From Flavobacterium croceum DSM 17960 (GTDB lineage Bacteria > Bacteroidota > Bacteroidia > Flavobacteriales > Flavobacteriaceae), in assembly GCF_002917885.1 (NCBI RefSeq), contig NZ_PQNY01000003.1:1-64000 (forward strand): a stretch of DNA of 64,000 nucleotides, read 5' to 3'. The notes under the pieces are model-generated. The model was not told the origin of the DNA, made no database searches, and saw only the letters and a program-made list of their open reading frames with translations. Position 1 is the first letter of the stretch. Each line of letters begins with the position of its first letter. The position numbers were made by a program, and so were the translations under genes. Below, piece by piece: positions 33,290 to 42,962 of this stretch.

Positions 33290-33466
33290 ATGTTTCATCA
33301 AAATACAAATAAAAATTTAGTTGAAGGCGAAGATTATTATCTTTCTCCAGAAGGTTATAAAGTTTTTACCAAAAAATACCATTTAAAAAGGGGTTACTGT
33401 TGCAAAAGTGGCTGTAAACATTGTCCTTATGGATTTGATAAAAAAACAGGAACTATTAAAAAATAG
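33290..33466 (+). CDS. DUF5522 family Cys-rich small protein
   Basis: From the ATG at 33290 the product is 58 aa; an upstream in-frame start at 33227 would overlap the divergent gene and include the promoter. It contains EGEDYYLSPEGYKVFTKKYH followed by RGYCCKSGCKHCPYGF. The four Cys in CCKSGCKHC are likely to bind a metal, probably zinc or an iron-sulfur centre. The length and the YCCKSGC-HCPYGF signature fit DUF5522, whose function is unknown. It precedes hutU by 49 bp on the same strand and may be cotranscribed with it. Confidence 0.8.
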   Translation: MFHQNTNKNLVEGEDYYLSPEGYKVFTKKYHLKRGYCCKSGCKHCPYGFDKKTGTIKK

Positions 33467-33515
33467 CATTTCACTACCGTTAAAAAAATAATAAAACAAT
33501 ACAATATCTATAAAT

Positions 33516-35501
33516 ATGACTTTTCAAGAACAAATAGCACAAGGAATTCCATCTGTATTGCCAAACCCAAAACCTTACGAACCCGAAATAAATCATGCGC
33601 CTAAGCGAAAAGAAATTCTTACAGAAGAAGAAAAAAAATTAGCATTAAAAAATGCACTGCGTTATTTTGAAGCAAAACACCATGCCGAACTCATACCAGA
33701 GTTTAAAGATGAGCTTGAAAAATATGGTCGTATTTACATGTATAGATTGCGCCCTGAATATAAAATGTATGCACGCCCTATATCTGAATATCCAGGAAAA
33801 AGCGAGCAAGCTAAAGCTATTATGCTCATGATACAAAACAATTTGGATTATGCAGTAGCACAACATCCGCATGAATTAATTACCTACGGTGGTAATGGTG
33901 CTGTGTTTCAAAATTGGGCACAATATTTACTTACTATGAAATATTTAGCCGAAATGACCGATGAGCAAACACTGGTTATGTATTCTGGGCATCCTATGGG
34001 ATTGTTTCCAAGTCATAAAGATGCACCTCGTGTTGTAGTTACAAATGGTATGGTAATTCCAAATTATTCTAAACCAGACGATTGGGAAAAAATGAATGCG
34101 CTAGGCGTATCACAATATGGGCAAATGACTGCTGGTAGCTATATGTATATTGGCCCTCAAGGTATTGTACACGGAACCACAATTACCGTGTTAAATGGTT
34201 TTAGAAAAATAAATAAAAACTCGAACGGGAGCTTATTTGTAACCTCTGGACTAGGAGGCATGAGTGGCGCACAACCCAAAGCAGGAACAATTGCAGGTTG
34301 TGTAACTGTTTGCGCCGAAGTAAACCCTAAAATAACCAAAATACGTCATGAACAAGGCTGGATACACGAAGTTATTACCGATATTGATGACCTAGTTGTT
34401 CGAGTAAAAAAAGCATTAGAAAACAAAGAAATTGTATCTATAGCGTATTTAGGAAACATAGTAGATGTATGGGAAAAATTCGATCAAGAGAATGTCCATA
34501 TCGATTTAGGTTCCGATCAAACCTCTTTGCATAACCCGTGGGCTGGAGGTTATTATCCTGCAGGTATCTCGTTTGACGAAGCCAATGAAATGATGGCAAA
34601 CCATCCTACAAAATTTAAAGAAGAAGTTCAAAAAACATTGCGTCGTCATGCCAATGCAATTAATAAACATACAGCAAAAGGGACTTACTTTTTTGATTAC
34701 GGAAACGCTTTTCTACTCGAATCTTCTCGTGCTGGGGCAAGTGTAATGAATGAACATCCTACATTGGGCAGAGAGTTTAAATACCCAAGTTATGTGCAAG
34801 ATATTATGGGACCTATGTGTTTTGATTATGGTTTTGGACCATTCCGTTGGGTTTGTGCTTCTGGAAATCCAGAAGATTTAGCAAAAACCGATAAAATAGC
34901 TTGTGACGTTTTGGAAGAAATGATGAAGAATTCTCCTGCTGAAATCCAACAGCAAATGGCAGACAACATTCAGTGGATTAAAGGAGCACAAGAAAACAAA
35001 TTGGTAGTAGGCTCTCAAGCTAGAATACTTTATGCTGATGCCGAAGGACGTATGAAAATTGCCGAAGCTTTTAATCATGCTATAGCCAAAGGCGAAATAG
35101 GTTATGTTATACTTGGGCGCGACCACCATGATGTTTCGGGTACCGATTCTCCGTACAGAGAAACTTCCAACATTTACGATGGTTCTCGTTTTACAGCAGA
35201 TATGGCAATTCATAATGTAATAGGTGATAGTTTTCGTGGAGCTACTTGGGTGTCTATTCACAATGGCGGTGGTGTAGGTTGGGGTGAAGTGATAAATGGT
35301 GGTTTTGGTATGGTTCTTGATGGAACTGAAGATAGTAGCCGTCGTTTAAAATCAATGTTGTTTTGGGATGTAAACAACGGAATATCAAGAAGAAGCTGGG
35401 CAAGAAATGAAGGTGCTATTTTCGCCATAAAGCGCGCTATGGAAGTCGAACCTTTGCTAAAAGTAACATTGCCAAATACAGTAGATGAATCGTTATTATG
35501 A
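33516..35501 (+). CDS. hutU: Urocanate hydratase (urocanase)
   Basis: The 661-aa product has the urocanase features: YGGNGAVFQNWAQYLLTMKY, the NAD-binding loop FVTSGLGGMSGAQPKAGTIA, and SDQTSLHNPWAGGYYPAG. MGPMCFDYGFGPFRWVCASG contains the Cys near the active site. It converts urocanate to 4-imidazolone-5-propionate, the second step of histidine breakdown, with NAD+ as tightly bound cofactor. It is about 100 residues longer than the Pseudomonas enzyme (557 aa), with extra N-terminal sequence. This long form is usual in Bacteroidetes. Other hut genes (hutH, hutI) are not in the window. Confidence 0.96.
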   Translation: MTFQEQIAQGIPSVLPNPKPYEPEINHAPKRKEILTEEEKKLALKNALRYFEAKHHAELIPEFKDELEKYGRIYMYRLRPEYKMYARPISEYPGKSEQAKAIMLMIQNNLDYAVAQHPHELITYGGNGAVFQNWAQYLLTMKYLAEMTDEQTLVMYSGHPMGLFPSHKDAPRVVVTNGMVIPNYSKPDDWEKMNALGVSQYGQMTAGSYMYIGPQGIVHGTTITVLNGFRKINKNSNGSLFVTSGLGGMSGAQPKAGTIAGCVTVCAEVNPKITKIRHEQGWIHEVITDIDDLVVRVKKALENKEIVSIAYLGNIVDVWEKFDQENVHIDLGSDQTSLHNPWAGGYYPAGISFDEANEMMANHPTKFKEEVQKTLRRHANAINKHTAKGTYFFDYGNAFLLESSRAGASVMNEHPTLGREFKYPSYVQDIMGPMCFDYGFGPFRWVCASGNPEDLAKTDKIACDVLEEMMKNSPAEIQQQMADNIQWIKGAQENKLVVGSQARILYADAEGRMKIAEAFNHAIAKGEIGYVILGRDHHDVSGTDSPYRETSNIYDGSRFTADMAIHNVIGDSFRGATWVSIHNGGGVGWGEVINGGFGMVLDGTEDSSRRLKSMLFWDVNNGISRRSWARNEGAIFAIKRAMEVEPLLKVTLPNTVDESLL

Positions 35502-35526
35502 TAAATTTAGTTGTAAAAAATAAAAA

Positions 35527-36078
35527 ATGAAACCTATGAAAAACTTAAAATTAATCCCTTTGTTACTACTCTTTATAGCAGCATCTTGTAGCTCTGTAAG
35601 AGTAAACTCTGATTATGATAACAAAGCAAATTTTGCAAGCTACAAAACCTATGCTTACTTTAAAAACGGCATTGATAAAGCTGAGATTTCTGATTTGGAT
35701 AAAAAAAGAATTCTCTATGCTATTGACGATGCTATGAACGCGAAAGGTTTTTCAAAATCGGAAACACCTGATGTTTTAATTAGTATTTTTACGAAAGAAT
35801 CGCAACGTGTAGATGTGTACAATAATTACGGATACGGTTGGGGGTCTTGGGGGCCTCGATGGGGCTGGGGACCAGGTTGGGGTGTTGGTTTTAACACCAC
35901 CACTGTAACTCCAGAAGGCACACTCTACATAGACATTTTAGATGCAAAAACAAAAGAACTAGTATGGCAAGGACAAGGCAGTGGGTATCTAACCACCAAT
36001 GCCGAGAAAAAACAAGCTAGAATTAAAGAATTTGTAGATAAAATTCTAGCACAATATCCTCCTAGACAAGAAAAATAA
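35527..36078 (+). CDS. DUF4136 domain-containing lipoprotein
   Basis: The 183-aa product starts with KNLKLIPLLLLFIAASCSSV, a lipobox signal with Cys near residue 21. A second ATG at 35536 is equally possible. The mature part follows DUF4136: SDYDNKANFASYKTYAYF, a Gly/Trp-rich stretch YGWGSWGPRWGWGPGWGVGF, then GTLYIDILDAKTKELVWQGQ. DUF4136 lipoproteins are widespread in Bacteroidetes envelopes and have no defined function. It follows hutU by 25 bp, so read-through from hutU is likely, and it ends at a terminator. Confidence 0.85.
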   Translation: MKPMKNLKLIPLLLLFIAASCSSVRVNSDYDNKANFASYKTYAYFKNGIDKAEISDLDKKRILYAIDDAMNAKGFSKSETPDVLISIFTKESQRVDVYNNYGYGWGSWGPRWGWGPGWGVGFNTTTVTPEGTLYIDILDAKTKELVWQGQGSGYLTTNAEKKQARIKEFVDKILAQYPPRQEK

Positions 36079-36091
36079 ACGCAAAACTTAA

Positions 36092-36117
36092 AAATCCGCA
36101 AAATTAACTGCGGATTT
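36092..36117 (+). terminator. Intrinsic terminator
   Basis: AAATCCGCA (36092-36100) pairs with TGCGGATTT (36109-36117) around an 8-nt loop, followed by a T-run. It closes the hutU/DUF4136 transcript. Confidence 0.9.
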
Positions 36118-36197
36118 TTTCTTTTTAATAAAATTATTCTTTTTCATAGCGTATAATTTTCATTTTATGTAATTTTACTAGATTAAAAAAACAAAAT

Positions 36198-37955
36198 ATG
36201 GAACCTATTTTTGAAACCAATCCATTAATAGAAAAACTACCTGCACATTTAAAACAATACATAAAACCTCAAAACTACGATGATTATACACCCATAAATC
36301 AAGCTGTATGGAGGTATGTAATGCGAAAAAATGTAGATTACTTGTCTAAAGTAGCACATAGTTCGTATGTAGATGGTTTACGCCAAACGGGAATAGACAT
36401 AGAAAACATTCCTAATATGTATGGAATGAATAGAATATTAAAAGAAATTGGCTGGGCTGCTGTAGCTGTAGATGGCTTTATTCCGCCCAATGCTTTTATG
36501 GAATTTCAAGCCTACAATGTATTGGTTATAGCTTGTGATATTCGACAACTTGAACATATAGAATATACTCCTGCTCCAGATATTATTCATGAAGGAGCTG
36601 GTCATGCGCCTATTATTGCCAATCCAGAATACGCAGAATATTTAAGACGTTTTGGAGAAATTGGTTGCAAAGCCATATCATCTGCCTACGATTATGAAAT
36701 GTATGAAGCCATTAGACTTTTGTCTATACTTAAAGAAGCCGAAAATACACCTGCCGAAGAAATTTTAAAAGCTGAAGAACGAGTAGCTTATTTGCAAAAT
36801 AATGCTGGAGAGCTTTCTGAAATGGCAAAAATAAGAAACCTACATTGGTGGACTGTAGAATACGGGTTAATAGGAACGCCAGAAAATCCAAAAATATATG
36901 GCGCAGGACTCCTCTCTTCTATTGGAGAAAGCGAATGGTGTATGACCGATCATGTACAAAAAATACCTTATGATATTACGGCTAGCGAAGTAAATTTTGA
37001 TATTACAAAACCACAACCGCAACTGTTTGTTACACCCGATTTTGCACACTTAAGCCTTGTACTCGAAGAGTTTGCTAATAAAATGGCTTTGCGCACAGGT
37101 GGGTTATCTGGTATTAAAAAATTAATCGATTCTAAATCTCTTGGAACTATAGAATTGAGTACTGGTTTACAAATATCTGGAATATTTACTCATGTTATTG
37201 AACATGAAGGAAAACCTATATATGTTCAAACTACAGGCAAAACAGCCTTGGCATATCGTGAAAAAGAGCTTGTTGGACATGGCACAGATTACCATGCTGA
37301 AGGTTTTGGCTCTCCAATAGGTAAACTCAAAGGCATTAATTTAGCTATTGAAGATATGAGCCCGAGAGATTTACGTGCTTATGATATTTATGAAGCTGAA
37401 GCTGTAACCTTAGAATTTGAAGGCAATATTACTGTAAAAGGTGAGATTATAACGGGCTCTAGAAATTTACAAGGCGAAATTATTTTAATAAGCTTTAAAA
37501 ATTGTACCGTTACACATGGAGATACTATATTGTTTAAACCCGAATGGGGCGTTTATGATATGGCTATTGGCAAAAAAGTAGTTTCTGCTTTTTCTGGCCC
37601 AGCAGATATTCATAGTTTTAACTTGGTAAGTCATGTTTCTAACACACATACAATAAAACAAGAAATCTCTGAAAGCAGAAAAGAACTTGAGAGTTTATAT
37701 AAAAAAGTGCGTGAAATAAGAGAAACCCATACTTCTTTAGAAACTTTAAGCATTATCTTGAAATCATTGACAGATAAGTACTCAAATGATTGGCTTTTAA
37801 GTATTGAAATTGCCGAATTGGCACATAAATTTCATTTGGAAGAACTACTTGACAATTGTTTAAAACATTTAGAATTTCTAAAACAAAATCGTCCAGAAAT
37901 AGCACATCTTATTACAAACGGACTAGAACTTATTTTAGAAAAAGAAGTAGTGTAA
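36198..37955 (+). CDS. Aromatic amino acid hydroxylase (phenylalanine 4-monooxygenase-like), long form
   Basis: The 585-aa product carries the iron-binding motif of pterin-dependent hydroxylases: H131 and H136 in IIHEGAGHAPII, and E221 in LHWWTVEYGLIGTPENP. YGAGLLSSIGE then follows, as in phenylalanine hydroxylase. The spacing from H136 to E221 is 85 residues, against about 40 in human phenylalanine hydroxylase, so there is an insertion (about 165-210, Glu-rich). Residues about 330-585 are an extra C-terminal region with no motif I recognise. The enzyme would hydroxylate phenylalanine to tyrosine using tetrahydropterin and O2. Phenylalanine as substrate is inferred from family resemblance; tryptophan cannot be excluded. 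Confidence 0.88.
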   Translation: MEPIFETNPLIEKLPAHLKQYIKPQNYDDYTPINQAVWRYVMRKNVDYLSKVAHSSYVDGLRQTGIDIENIPNMYGMNRILKEIGWAAVAVDGFIPPNAFMEFQAYNVLVIACDIRQLEHIEYTPAPDIIHEGAGHAPIIANPEYAEYLRRFGEIGCKAISSAYDYEMYEAIRLLSILKEAENTPAEEILKAEERVAYLQNNAGELSEMAKIRNLHWWTVEYGLIGTPENPKIYGAGLLSSIGESEWCMTDHVQKIPYDITASEVNFDITKPQPQLFVTPDFAHLSLVLEEFANKMALRTGGLSGIKKLIDSKSLGTIELSTGLQISGIFTHVIEHEGKPIYVQTTGKTALAYREKELVGHGTDYHAEGFGSPIGKLKGINLAIEDMSPRDLRAYDIYEAEAVTLEFEGNITVKGEIITGSRNLQGEIILISFKNCTVTHGDTILFKPEWGVYDMAIGKKVVSAFSGPADIHSFNLVSHVSNTHTIKQEISESRKELESLYKKVREIRETHTSLETLSIILKSLTDKYSNDWLLSIEIAELAHKFHLEELLDNCLKHLEFLKQNRPEIAHLITNGLELILEKEVV

Positions 37956-37969
37956 CTATAGTTACCAAT

Positions 37970-37977
37970 TAATTTTG
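37970..37977 (+). promoter_or_regulatory. Bacteroidetes -7 promoter element
   Basis: TAATTTTG matches TAnnTTTG and lies 34 bp upstream of the rhodanese ATG at 38012, giving that gene its own promoter. Confidence 0.5.
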
Positions 37978-38011
37978 TACGCTCTAGTATTTTTACAAAA
38001 AAAATAGAATT

Positions 38012-38320
38012 ATGGGACTATTAAATATGTTAGGATTTGGAAACAAATCGAATGATGTTAAAGAATTTATCGATAACGGCGCTGTTATTATAGATGTTCG
38101 CACCTATGAAGAATTTGCGAGCGGACATATTAAAGGTTCCAAAAATATTCCTTTGCAAATTATTTCTTCAAAAATTAATGAAATAAAAAAATGGAATAAA
38201 CCTGTAATCGTTTGTTGTAGAAGCGGTATGCGTAGCGCACAAGCAAATTCAATTTTAAATCAAAATGGAATTCAATGCATCAATGGTGGTTCTTGGAATT
38301 CATTAGAAAGTAAGTTATAA
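38012..38320 (+). CDS. Rhodanese-like domain protein
   Basis: The 102-residue protein is a single rhodanese domain. IIDVRTYEEFASGHIKGSKN is the N-terminal signature. The active-site loop is CRSGMRS with Cys69 (VIVCCRSGMRSAQA), and GGSWNSL closes the fold. A short hydrophobic start (MGLLNMLGFG) is not a signal peptide, so the protein is probably cytoplasmic. Rhodaneses carry sulfane sulfur on the Cys as a persulfide; the loop length is that of thiosulfate/polysulfide-type enzymes. The physiological donor is unknown. A near-perfect terminator follows. Confidence 0.92.
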   Translation: MGLLNMLGFGNKSNDVKEFIDNGAVIIDVRTYEEFASGHIKGSKNIPLQIISSKINEIKKWNKPVIVCCRSGMRSAQANSILNQNGIQCINGGSWNSLESKL

Positions 38321-38322
38321 TT

Positions 38323-38358
38323 AAAAAAAGAACCCGATACGTATCGGGTTCTTTTTTT
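38323..38358. terminator. Bidirectional intrinsic terminator
   Basis: The 36 bp form a perfect palindrome, with AAAAAAAGAACCCGATAC followed directly by its complement. A and T tracts form the outer ends, so it works on both strands between the convergent rhodanese and outer-membrane genes. Confidence 0.95.
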
Positions 38359-38378
38359 ACTGTTTTCTCTAAAAGTGA

Positions 38379-41147
38379 TTAAAACATAAATATATTATTC
38401 CTTTTTTTCTCTTTACCAGCAAATTTTTCAAGCTTATAGCTTAAAGAAAACATAACATATCGTTTCAACACAATATTCTCTTCATCGGTAATTGATGTTG
38501 CCGAAATTCTTCTTGTATTGCTTTGGTTTTGGTTAAGTACATCATAAACTTTTACTTTTGCCATCATTCGTTTTTCAAAAAAACTATACGACAAGCTAGT
38601 ATTCCACAAGTAAAAATCTTTTTTAAAACCATCTGCAATATTTGAATTGTAATTATATCCAAAATCATTACCAAATGTCCAGTTTTTTGGCCAAAAACTT
38701 GTAACCTGTATGTTTAATTTATGTGTAAAATTGGTTGCCTTGTTTAAGGTATAATTCGTATAGAAATTAAAATTTTTAGCATAATTATAACTTGGGTTTA
38801 TGGTTAAAAGTTCTCCCATTTCGTAAGTAAAACTAGCTCTAGGTGTTATAGAATAGGTTTCTCCAGAATAGGCTACACCGTTAATAAAACCTCTATTGAA
38901 ACTATAATTGTTTGACAGCCTTAATTCAAAACGGTATTTATTTCCTTCTTTCTTAAACGATTTATTCCAATATGTGCCAAGCCAAAAGTTTTTAATACCC
39001 GAAACATTGGTGTATGTGGTGGTTCTTTTTCTATTTTCATCGTAGGTTGATACTGATGCAACTTGGCTATCATAATAATTACCTCCTGTATACATACCAT
39101 ATCCAGAACGTGTGCTGTAGTCGTAATTTCTATATGAAAAATTAAAATTATGGAATTTTACCAAATCTAAATTAGGATTTCCGATAGTAGTATTCAATGG
39201 ATTTGAAATGTCTTCTATAGGCAAAACTTGATAGGCACTCGGTGTATTATAGTTATAGTTGTAATACATCCAGATATTTTTTGATTTTGTAAATCGAATA
39301 TTTGCATACATTTCTACCTTGGGCACAAGATATTTTTTGTTCAATGCCGAGTAAACATCCAAATAAGTAGAATTGTTATTAAAATCTACAATTCGTGTAC
39401 CTAAATCGAGATTAAAATTAAGTTTCGATTTTTGAATTTGAATTGCTGTAAATGGAGCTACCTCGCTAGTGATAGACTCGTAATAATTACTCAATTCGTT
39501 ATTTTTAATAGAATAAAGCTGCGTGCCTTCGTTAAAATCGAAAGCATTTCTATAAGCAACATTTTTATTTTTTTCTATAGATGTTCCGAGTTTAATAGAC
39601 ATCGAATCGAGAATAGGTTCGGTATATTCTATAGCAAATTCGTAATTCGTGGCTTTTCTAGAAGAAAATAAATTCTGATTTCGTATATCATCTGGTTGTA
39701 TTTGTTGGTAAAAACGCGTTTGCGATTTTGCATAACTATCGGTGTCGTTTTTGGCATTTTCTGTATCTAGAGTAGCACTAAAATAACGGTTTTTTCTTTG
39801 AAATGATTTTGTAAATGTAAGCGTATTACTAAACGATTTATCATCATTGGCTGTATTTGAATCAGACTCGGTATCATTTACCAATGAATTATTTTCAAAA
39901 GATTTAGACTTTGAAATACCTTTATATTTACTCGTATTTAGCGTAACTTTTGGTTCTACAATTATAGATGCGGTAGAATCTATTTTAATTTCATAATTGG
40001 CGCTGAATGCATGATTGTCATTTTCGTTTGATGTTTCCGAAAAAGAATCTGTAGTGAAATTTGTTGTAGGTAAAAAATTGGTTTGCTGTAAACGATTTGT
40101 ATTGTTTGTTTTTGCTCCTGTATGAAAATAGCTTCCTGTAAATTCTGAACTTTTACCCCATTCGTCTGAATAATTTACACCTACAATATTGGAAGTGGTA
40201 ATACCTGCATTTCCGCCAAAACGCCTCCCATTAATACCAAAACTTCCATCATCGCCTACCCAAATACTTGTATTTCTACCACCTCCCATATTGTCAAAAA
40301 CTTCATCCATAGAAAATCCTACGGCATTAATATTATTGGCCGATGCTAATGCGCTAATCTTTGTTTTATTTTTAAAATAATTTATCAATCCAGACGATTC
40401 GTACCGTTTATTAGAGCCATAGCCTCCCATTATTTTTCCAAATAATCCTTTGTTCTTTTTTTCATCAATGGTAAGATTAATACTTGCGTTGTTGGAAGAT
40501 GCTGCGGCTCCCGTTTTTTCTTCTTTTTTACTTTTGGTATCTGTAACTTGAACTTTATTTATAATATTTGATGGCAAATTTTGTAACGCAATTTTTCCAT
40601 CTTTACCAAAAAAGGGTTTCCCATTTACCAATATTTGATTTACTTCTTTACCGTTTACTGTAATTTTACCGTCGCTATCTATTTCTACTCCAGGCAATTG
40701 TTTTAATAGAGCTTCTACATTAGCATCTGGTCGTACTTTAAATGATGATGCGTTGAATTCTAACGTATCTTTTTTTATTCGAATAGGTGGTGTATCTTTT
40801 TTAATTAGCACATTATCTAATGTTTTGGCCGACTCTTGCAAAGCAATTTCTCCCAAATTGATGTTTTTAGTAATTTTATCTTGCGGAATTTTTACATCTT
40901 CATAGCCAACATACGATACTTTTAGCACTACAGCATGTATATATTTTGGTGTTTTTATACTAAACTTACCTGTTCTGTCTGAAATAGTATAATCTACTAC
41001 AGAAGAATCTTTTTGAAGTGTAATATATACAGTTGCTGCCTCAATAGGCTGTTTGGTTTTTGAGTCTTTTATAATTCCTTCAACAGTAAATTTTGTTTGG
41101 GCAAGGCTTAGATTTAAAAAAAGTAAGGCAAAAAGTAGTTTCTTCAT
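38379..41147 (-). CDS. TonB-dependent-receptor-like outer membrane beta-barrel protein
   Basis: The 922-aa product has a signal peptide (MKKLLFALLFLNLSLAQ). A carboxypeptidase-regulatory-like domain follows at about 20-110 (GIIKDSKTKQPIEAATVYIT). A plug-like region contains LLKQLPGVEIDSDGKITVNG and ILVNGKPFFG. The long barrel ends in MFSLSYKLEKF and a short basic tail. This is the architecture of the outer-membrane beta-barrel family 3 group in Bacteroidetes. Members are thought to import unknown substrates with TonB energy, and here no SusD is adjacent. The ExbBD-TonB operon upstream on the same strand is separated from it by a terminator. Confidence 0.88.
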   Translation of the reverse strand: MKKLLFALLFLNLSLAQTKFTVEGIIKDSKTKQPIEAATVYITLQKDSSVVDYTISDRTGKFSIKTPKYIHAVVLKVSYVGYEDVKIPQDKITKNINLGEIALQESAKTLDNVLIKKDTPPIRIKKDTLEFNASSFKVRPDANVEALLKQLPGVEIDSDGKITVNGKEVNQILVNGKPFFGKDGKIALQNLPSNIINKVQVTDTKSKKEEKTGAAASSNNASINLTIDEKKNKGLFGKIMGGYGSNKRYESSGLINYFKNKTKISALASANNINAVGFSMDEVFDNMGGGRNTSIWVGDDGSFGINGRRFGGNAGITTSNIVGVNYSDEWGKSSEFTGSYFHTGAKTNNTNRLQQTNFLPTTNFTTDSFSETSNENDNHAFSANYEIKIDSTASIIVEPKVTLNTSKYKGISKSKSFENNSLVNDTESDSNTANDDKSFSNTLTFTKSFQRKNRYFSATLDTENAKNDTDSYAKSQTRFYQQIQPDDIRNQNLFSSRKATNYEFAIEYTEPILDSMSIKLGTSIEKNKNVAYRNAFDFNEGTQLYSIKNNELSNYYESITSEVAPFTAIQIQKSKLNFNLDLGTRIVDFNNNSTYLDVYSALNKKYLVPKVEMYANIRFTKSKNIWMYYNYNYNTPSAYQVLPIEDISNPLNTTIGNPNLDLVKFHNFNFSYRNYDYSTRSGYGMYTGGNYYDSQVASVSTYDENRKRTTTYTNVSGIKNFWLGTYWNKSFKKEGNKYRFELRLSNNYSFNRGFINGVAYSGETYSITPRASFTYEMGELLTINPSYNYAKNFNFYTNYTLNKATNFTHKLNIQVTSFWPKNWTFGNDFGYNYNSNIADGFKKDFYLWNTSLSYSFFEKRMMAKVKVYDVLNQNQSNTRRISATSITDEENIVLKRYVMFSLSYKLEKFAGKEKKRNNIFMF

Positions 41148-41217
41148 ATTGATTTTGGTTTAGTATTTAGTTGATAAAGTAATATAACTGCATATACTTT
41201 TACTTATTGCATAAAAA

Positions 41218-41247
41218 AAAGCTCGACTTATTAAAAAGTCGAGCTTT
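41218..41247 (-). terminator. Intrinsic terminator of the exbB-tonB operon
   Basis: AAAGCTCGACTT (41218-41229) pairs perfectly with AAGTCGAGCTTT (41236-41247). On the minus strand a T8 run follows the stem. It lies 18 bp after the stop of the TPR gene. Confidence 0.93.
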
Positions 41248-41264
41248 GAATATTGAAAAAGTAA

Positions 41265-42929
41265 TTATTTTTTTAATTTTTCTAACGATTCTAGCGCATA
41301 CTTATTGGTTGCGTCTAGCGTAATTGTTTTGCCAAAAAATTCTTTTGCTTTTGTCTTATCTGAATTAGCAAAATGAGCTCCCAAAGAGTTATAAGCTTCA
41401 ATTATTTTAGCCTTATTTTTCTCTACCACATCGGCTGGTTTTGCCAAAGTGATATCTAAAAATTTTTGATAATTTACAGCCATAACATCATCTTTTTCCA
41501 AAGAGCTATTCAATCTAGCTTTGTACAAATATGAGTCTGGATATTCTGGTCTTTCAACAATAACTCTATCAAAAGCTTTATCGGCTTTATCCATAGCTAC
41601 TTTATCCATATCTTTTAAATCTTTGAGTCTATTTTCAGAAAAAACAGATATGGCATAGTACATATTGTCTTCAAAAACATTTTTATTTTCTGAGCTTAAT
41701 AAAGCCGTTTCAAGAATTGGTGATGACACATTGTACAATTTTTGTTTAAAATACCCCACTCCTAGTTCATTAAACGAACTAGCTATAGATGGTTGAGTTT
41801 CTACCGCTTTTTTCAACTCTGCTATACCTGAATTAAGTAAAGTAGCATCTACCGTTTTACCATCGGCTCCTATTGCTTTTTTAATTTTGGCTAAACCTAA
41901 ATAATAATAGTCGTATCCAATAAATTTTTTCCCTTTTACAAAGTATTCATTCAGTGCACTTATAGCGCCATCAACATTACCATTTTCATACGATGCATAA
42001 CCTAAATAACGCAATACTCTAGGATTAACTTTATCGAGCTTTTTCATTTCATTAGCTTCTGCTTCAAGAGCTTTATAATCTTTGGCTAAAACCAAGAAGT
42101 CTGCATGACGCATACGAGATGCTAATGAATAATCTGTAAGCTCCATATATTTTGTATAACTAGACAATGCTTTTGCTATGTTTTCGTCGTAAGTTTTTGG
42201 CTGATTTGAAGCCCATAAATAATAGGTTTCTGCCATTTCTCTATATACAGGGCCATAATTTGCATTAAGACCTATAACTTCGTTAAAAGCATTCATCGCC
42301 TCATTGTAAGCTTTTGCTCCTTTTAACAAAACACCCATTTGCATTTTAGCTCTTATCAGCGTATTGTCTATGTAAAAAGCCGATCTGTAAGCACTATAGG
42401 CATTGTTTTGATCTCTTTCTCCATAATATGCATCGCCCAAAGCAAGCAATACTTGAGTATCTGATGGATTTATTTCTTTAGCTTTTGTCAAATAAGTAAT
42501 TGCTTTTTTATAATCAGGCTTATCTGCATTCATTAAAGCTCTTGCTATAAACACATATTCTTCTGTATCTTTTTTCTTTAAATCTTTTACAACGGCATCA
42601 AATTTTGCCTGAGCCGCAGCAACATTATCTGCATTTAAGTCTATTTGAGCCAAACCAATACTGTTAAGTTTACCAGCATTTGGGGCTGCTAATCCTTTCT
42701 CAAAATATATTTTAGCCGAATCTACTACTTCTTGTTTTAAGTAAATATTACCTAACAAAAAAGCAGATTTTCCATTGGCAGGATTGGCCGAAAAACTCTG
42801 TTTTAATAAAGTTTTAGCTTTTTCGTATTGCTCTGCATCAATTGCTTTTGTTGCCTGACTTAAGTCTTGTGCTTTTGCTGCAAATGTTGTTGCCATTAAA
42901 GCAAAACCATAGATTCTAAATTTTACCAT
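41265..42929 (-). CDS. Tetratricopeptide repeat protein
   Basis: The 554-aa product has a signal peptide (KFRIYGFALMATTFAAKAQ). TPR units follow through most of its length, such as AYSAYRSAFYIDNTLIRAKM, YGPVYREMAETYYLWASNQP and SFNELGVGYFKQKLYNVSSP. It should be periplasmic and act as a scaffold. It is the last gene of the ExbB-ExbD-ExbD-TonB operon, 33 bp after the binding-protein gene. This position is common in flavobacteria, which suggests a role in TonB-linked energy transfer or cell-envelope assembly. Direct evidence of function is lacking. Confidence 0.88.
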   Translation of the reverse strand: MVKFRIYGFALMATTFAAKAQDLSQATKAIDAEQYEKAKTLLKQSFSANPANGKSAFLLGNIYLKQEVVDSAKIYFEKGLAAPNAGKLNSIGLAQIDLNADNVAAAQAKFDAVVKDLKKKDTEEYVFIARALMNADKPDYKKAITYLTKAKEINPSDTQVLLALGDAYYGERDQNNAYSAYRSAFYIDNTLIRAKMQMGVLLKGAKAYNEAMNAFNEVIGLNANYGPVYREMAETYYLWASNQPKTYDENIAKALSSYTKYMELTDYSLASRMRHADFLVLAKDYKALEAEANEMKKLDKVNPRVLRYLGYASYENGNVDGAISALNEYFVKGKKFIGYDYYYLGLAKIKKAIGADGKTVDATLLNSGIAELKKAVETQPSIASSFNELGVGYFKQKLYNVSSPILETALLSSENKNVFEDNMYYAISVFSENRLKDLKDMDKVAMDKADKAFDRVIVERPEYPDSYLYKARLNSSLEKDDVMAVNYQKFLDITLAKPADVVEKNKAKIIEAYNSLGAHFANSDKTKAKEFFGKTITLDATNKYALESLEKLKK

Positions 42930-42962
42930 TTTTATAATTTTTCTAACTGTTGTTTCTATTTT

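Noticed and set aside
34878..35261. 127-codon open frame on the minus strand
   Set aside because: It lies entirely inside hutU on the other strand, and its translation is Cys/Ser/Arg-rich without structure. It is a shadow frame.
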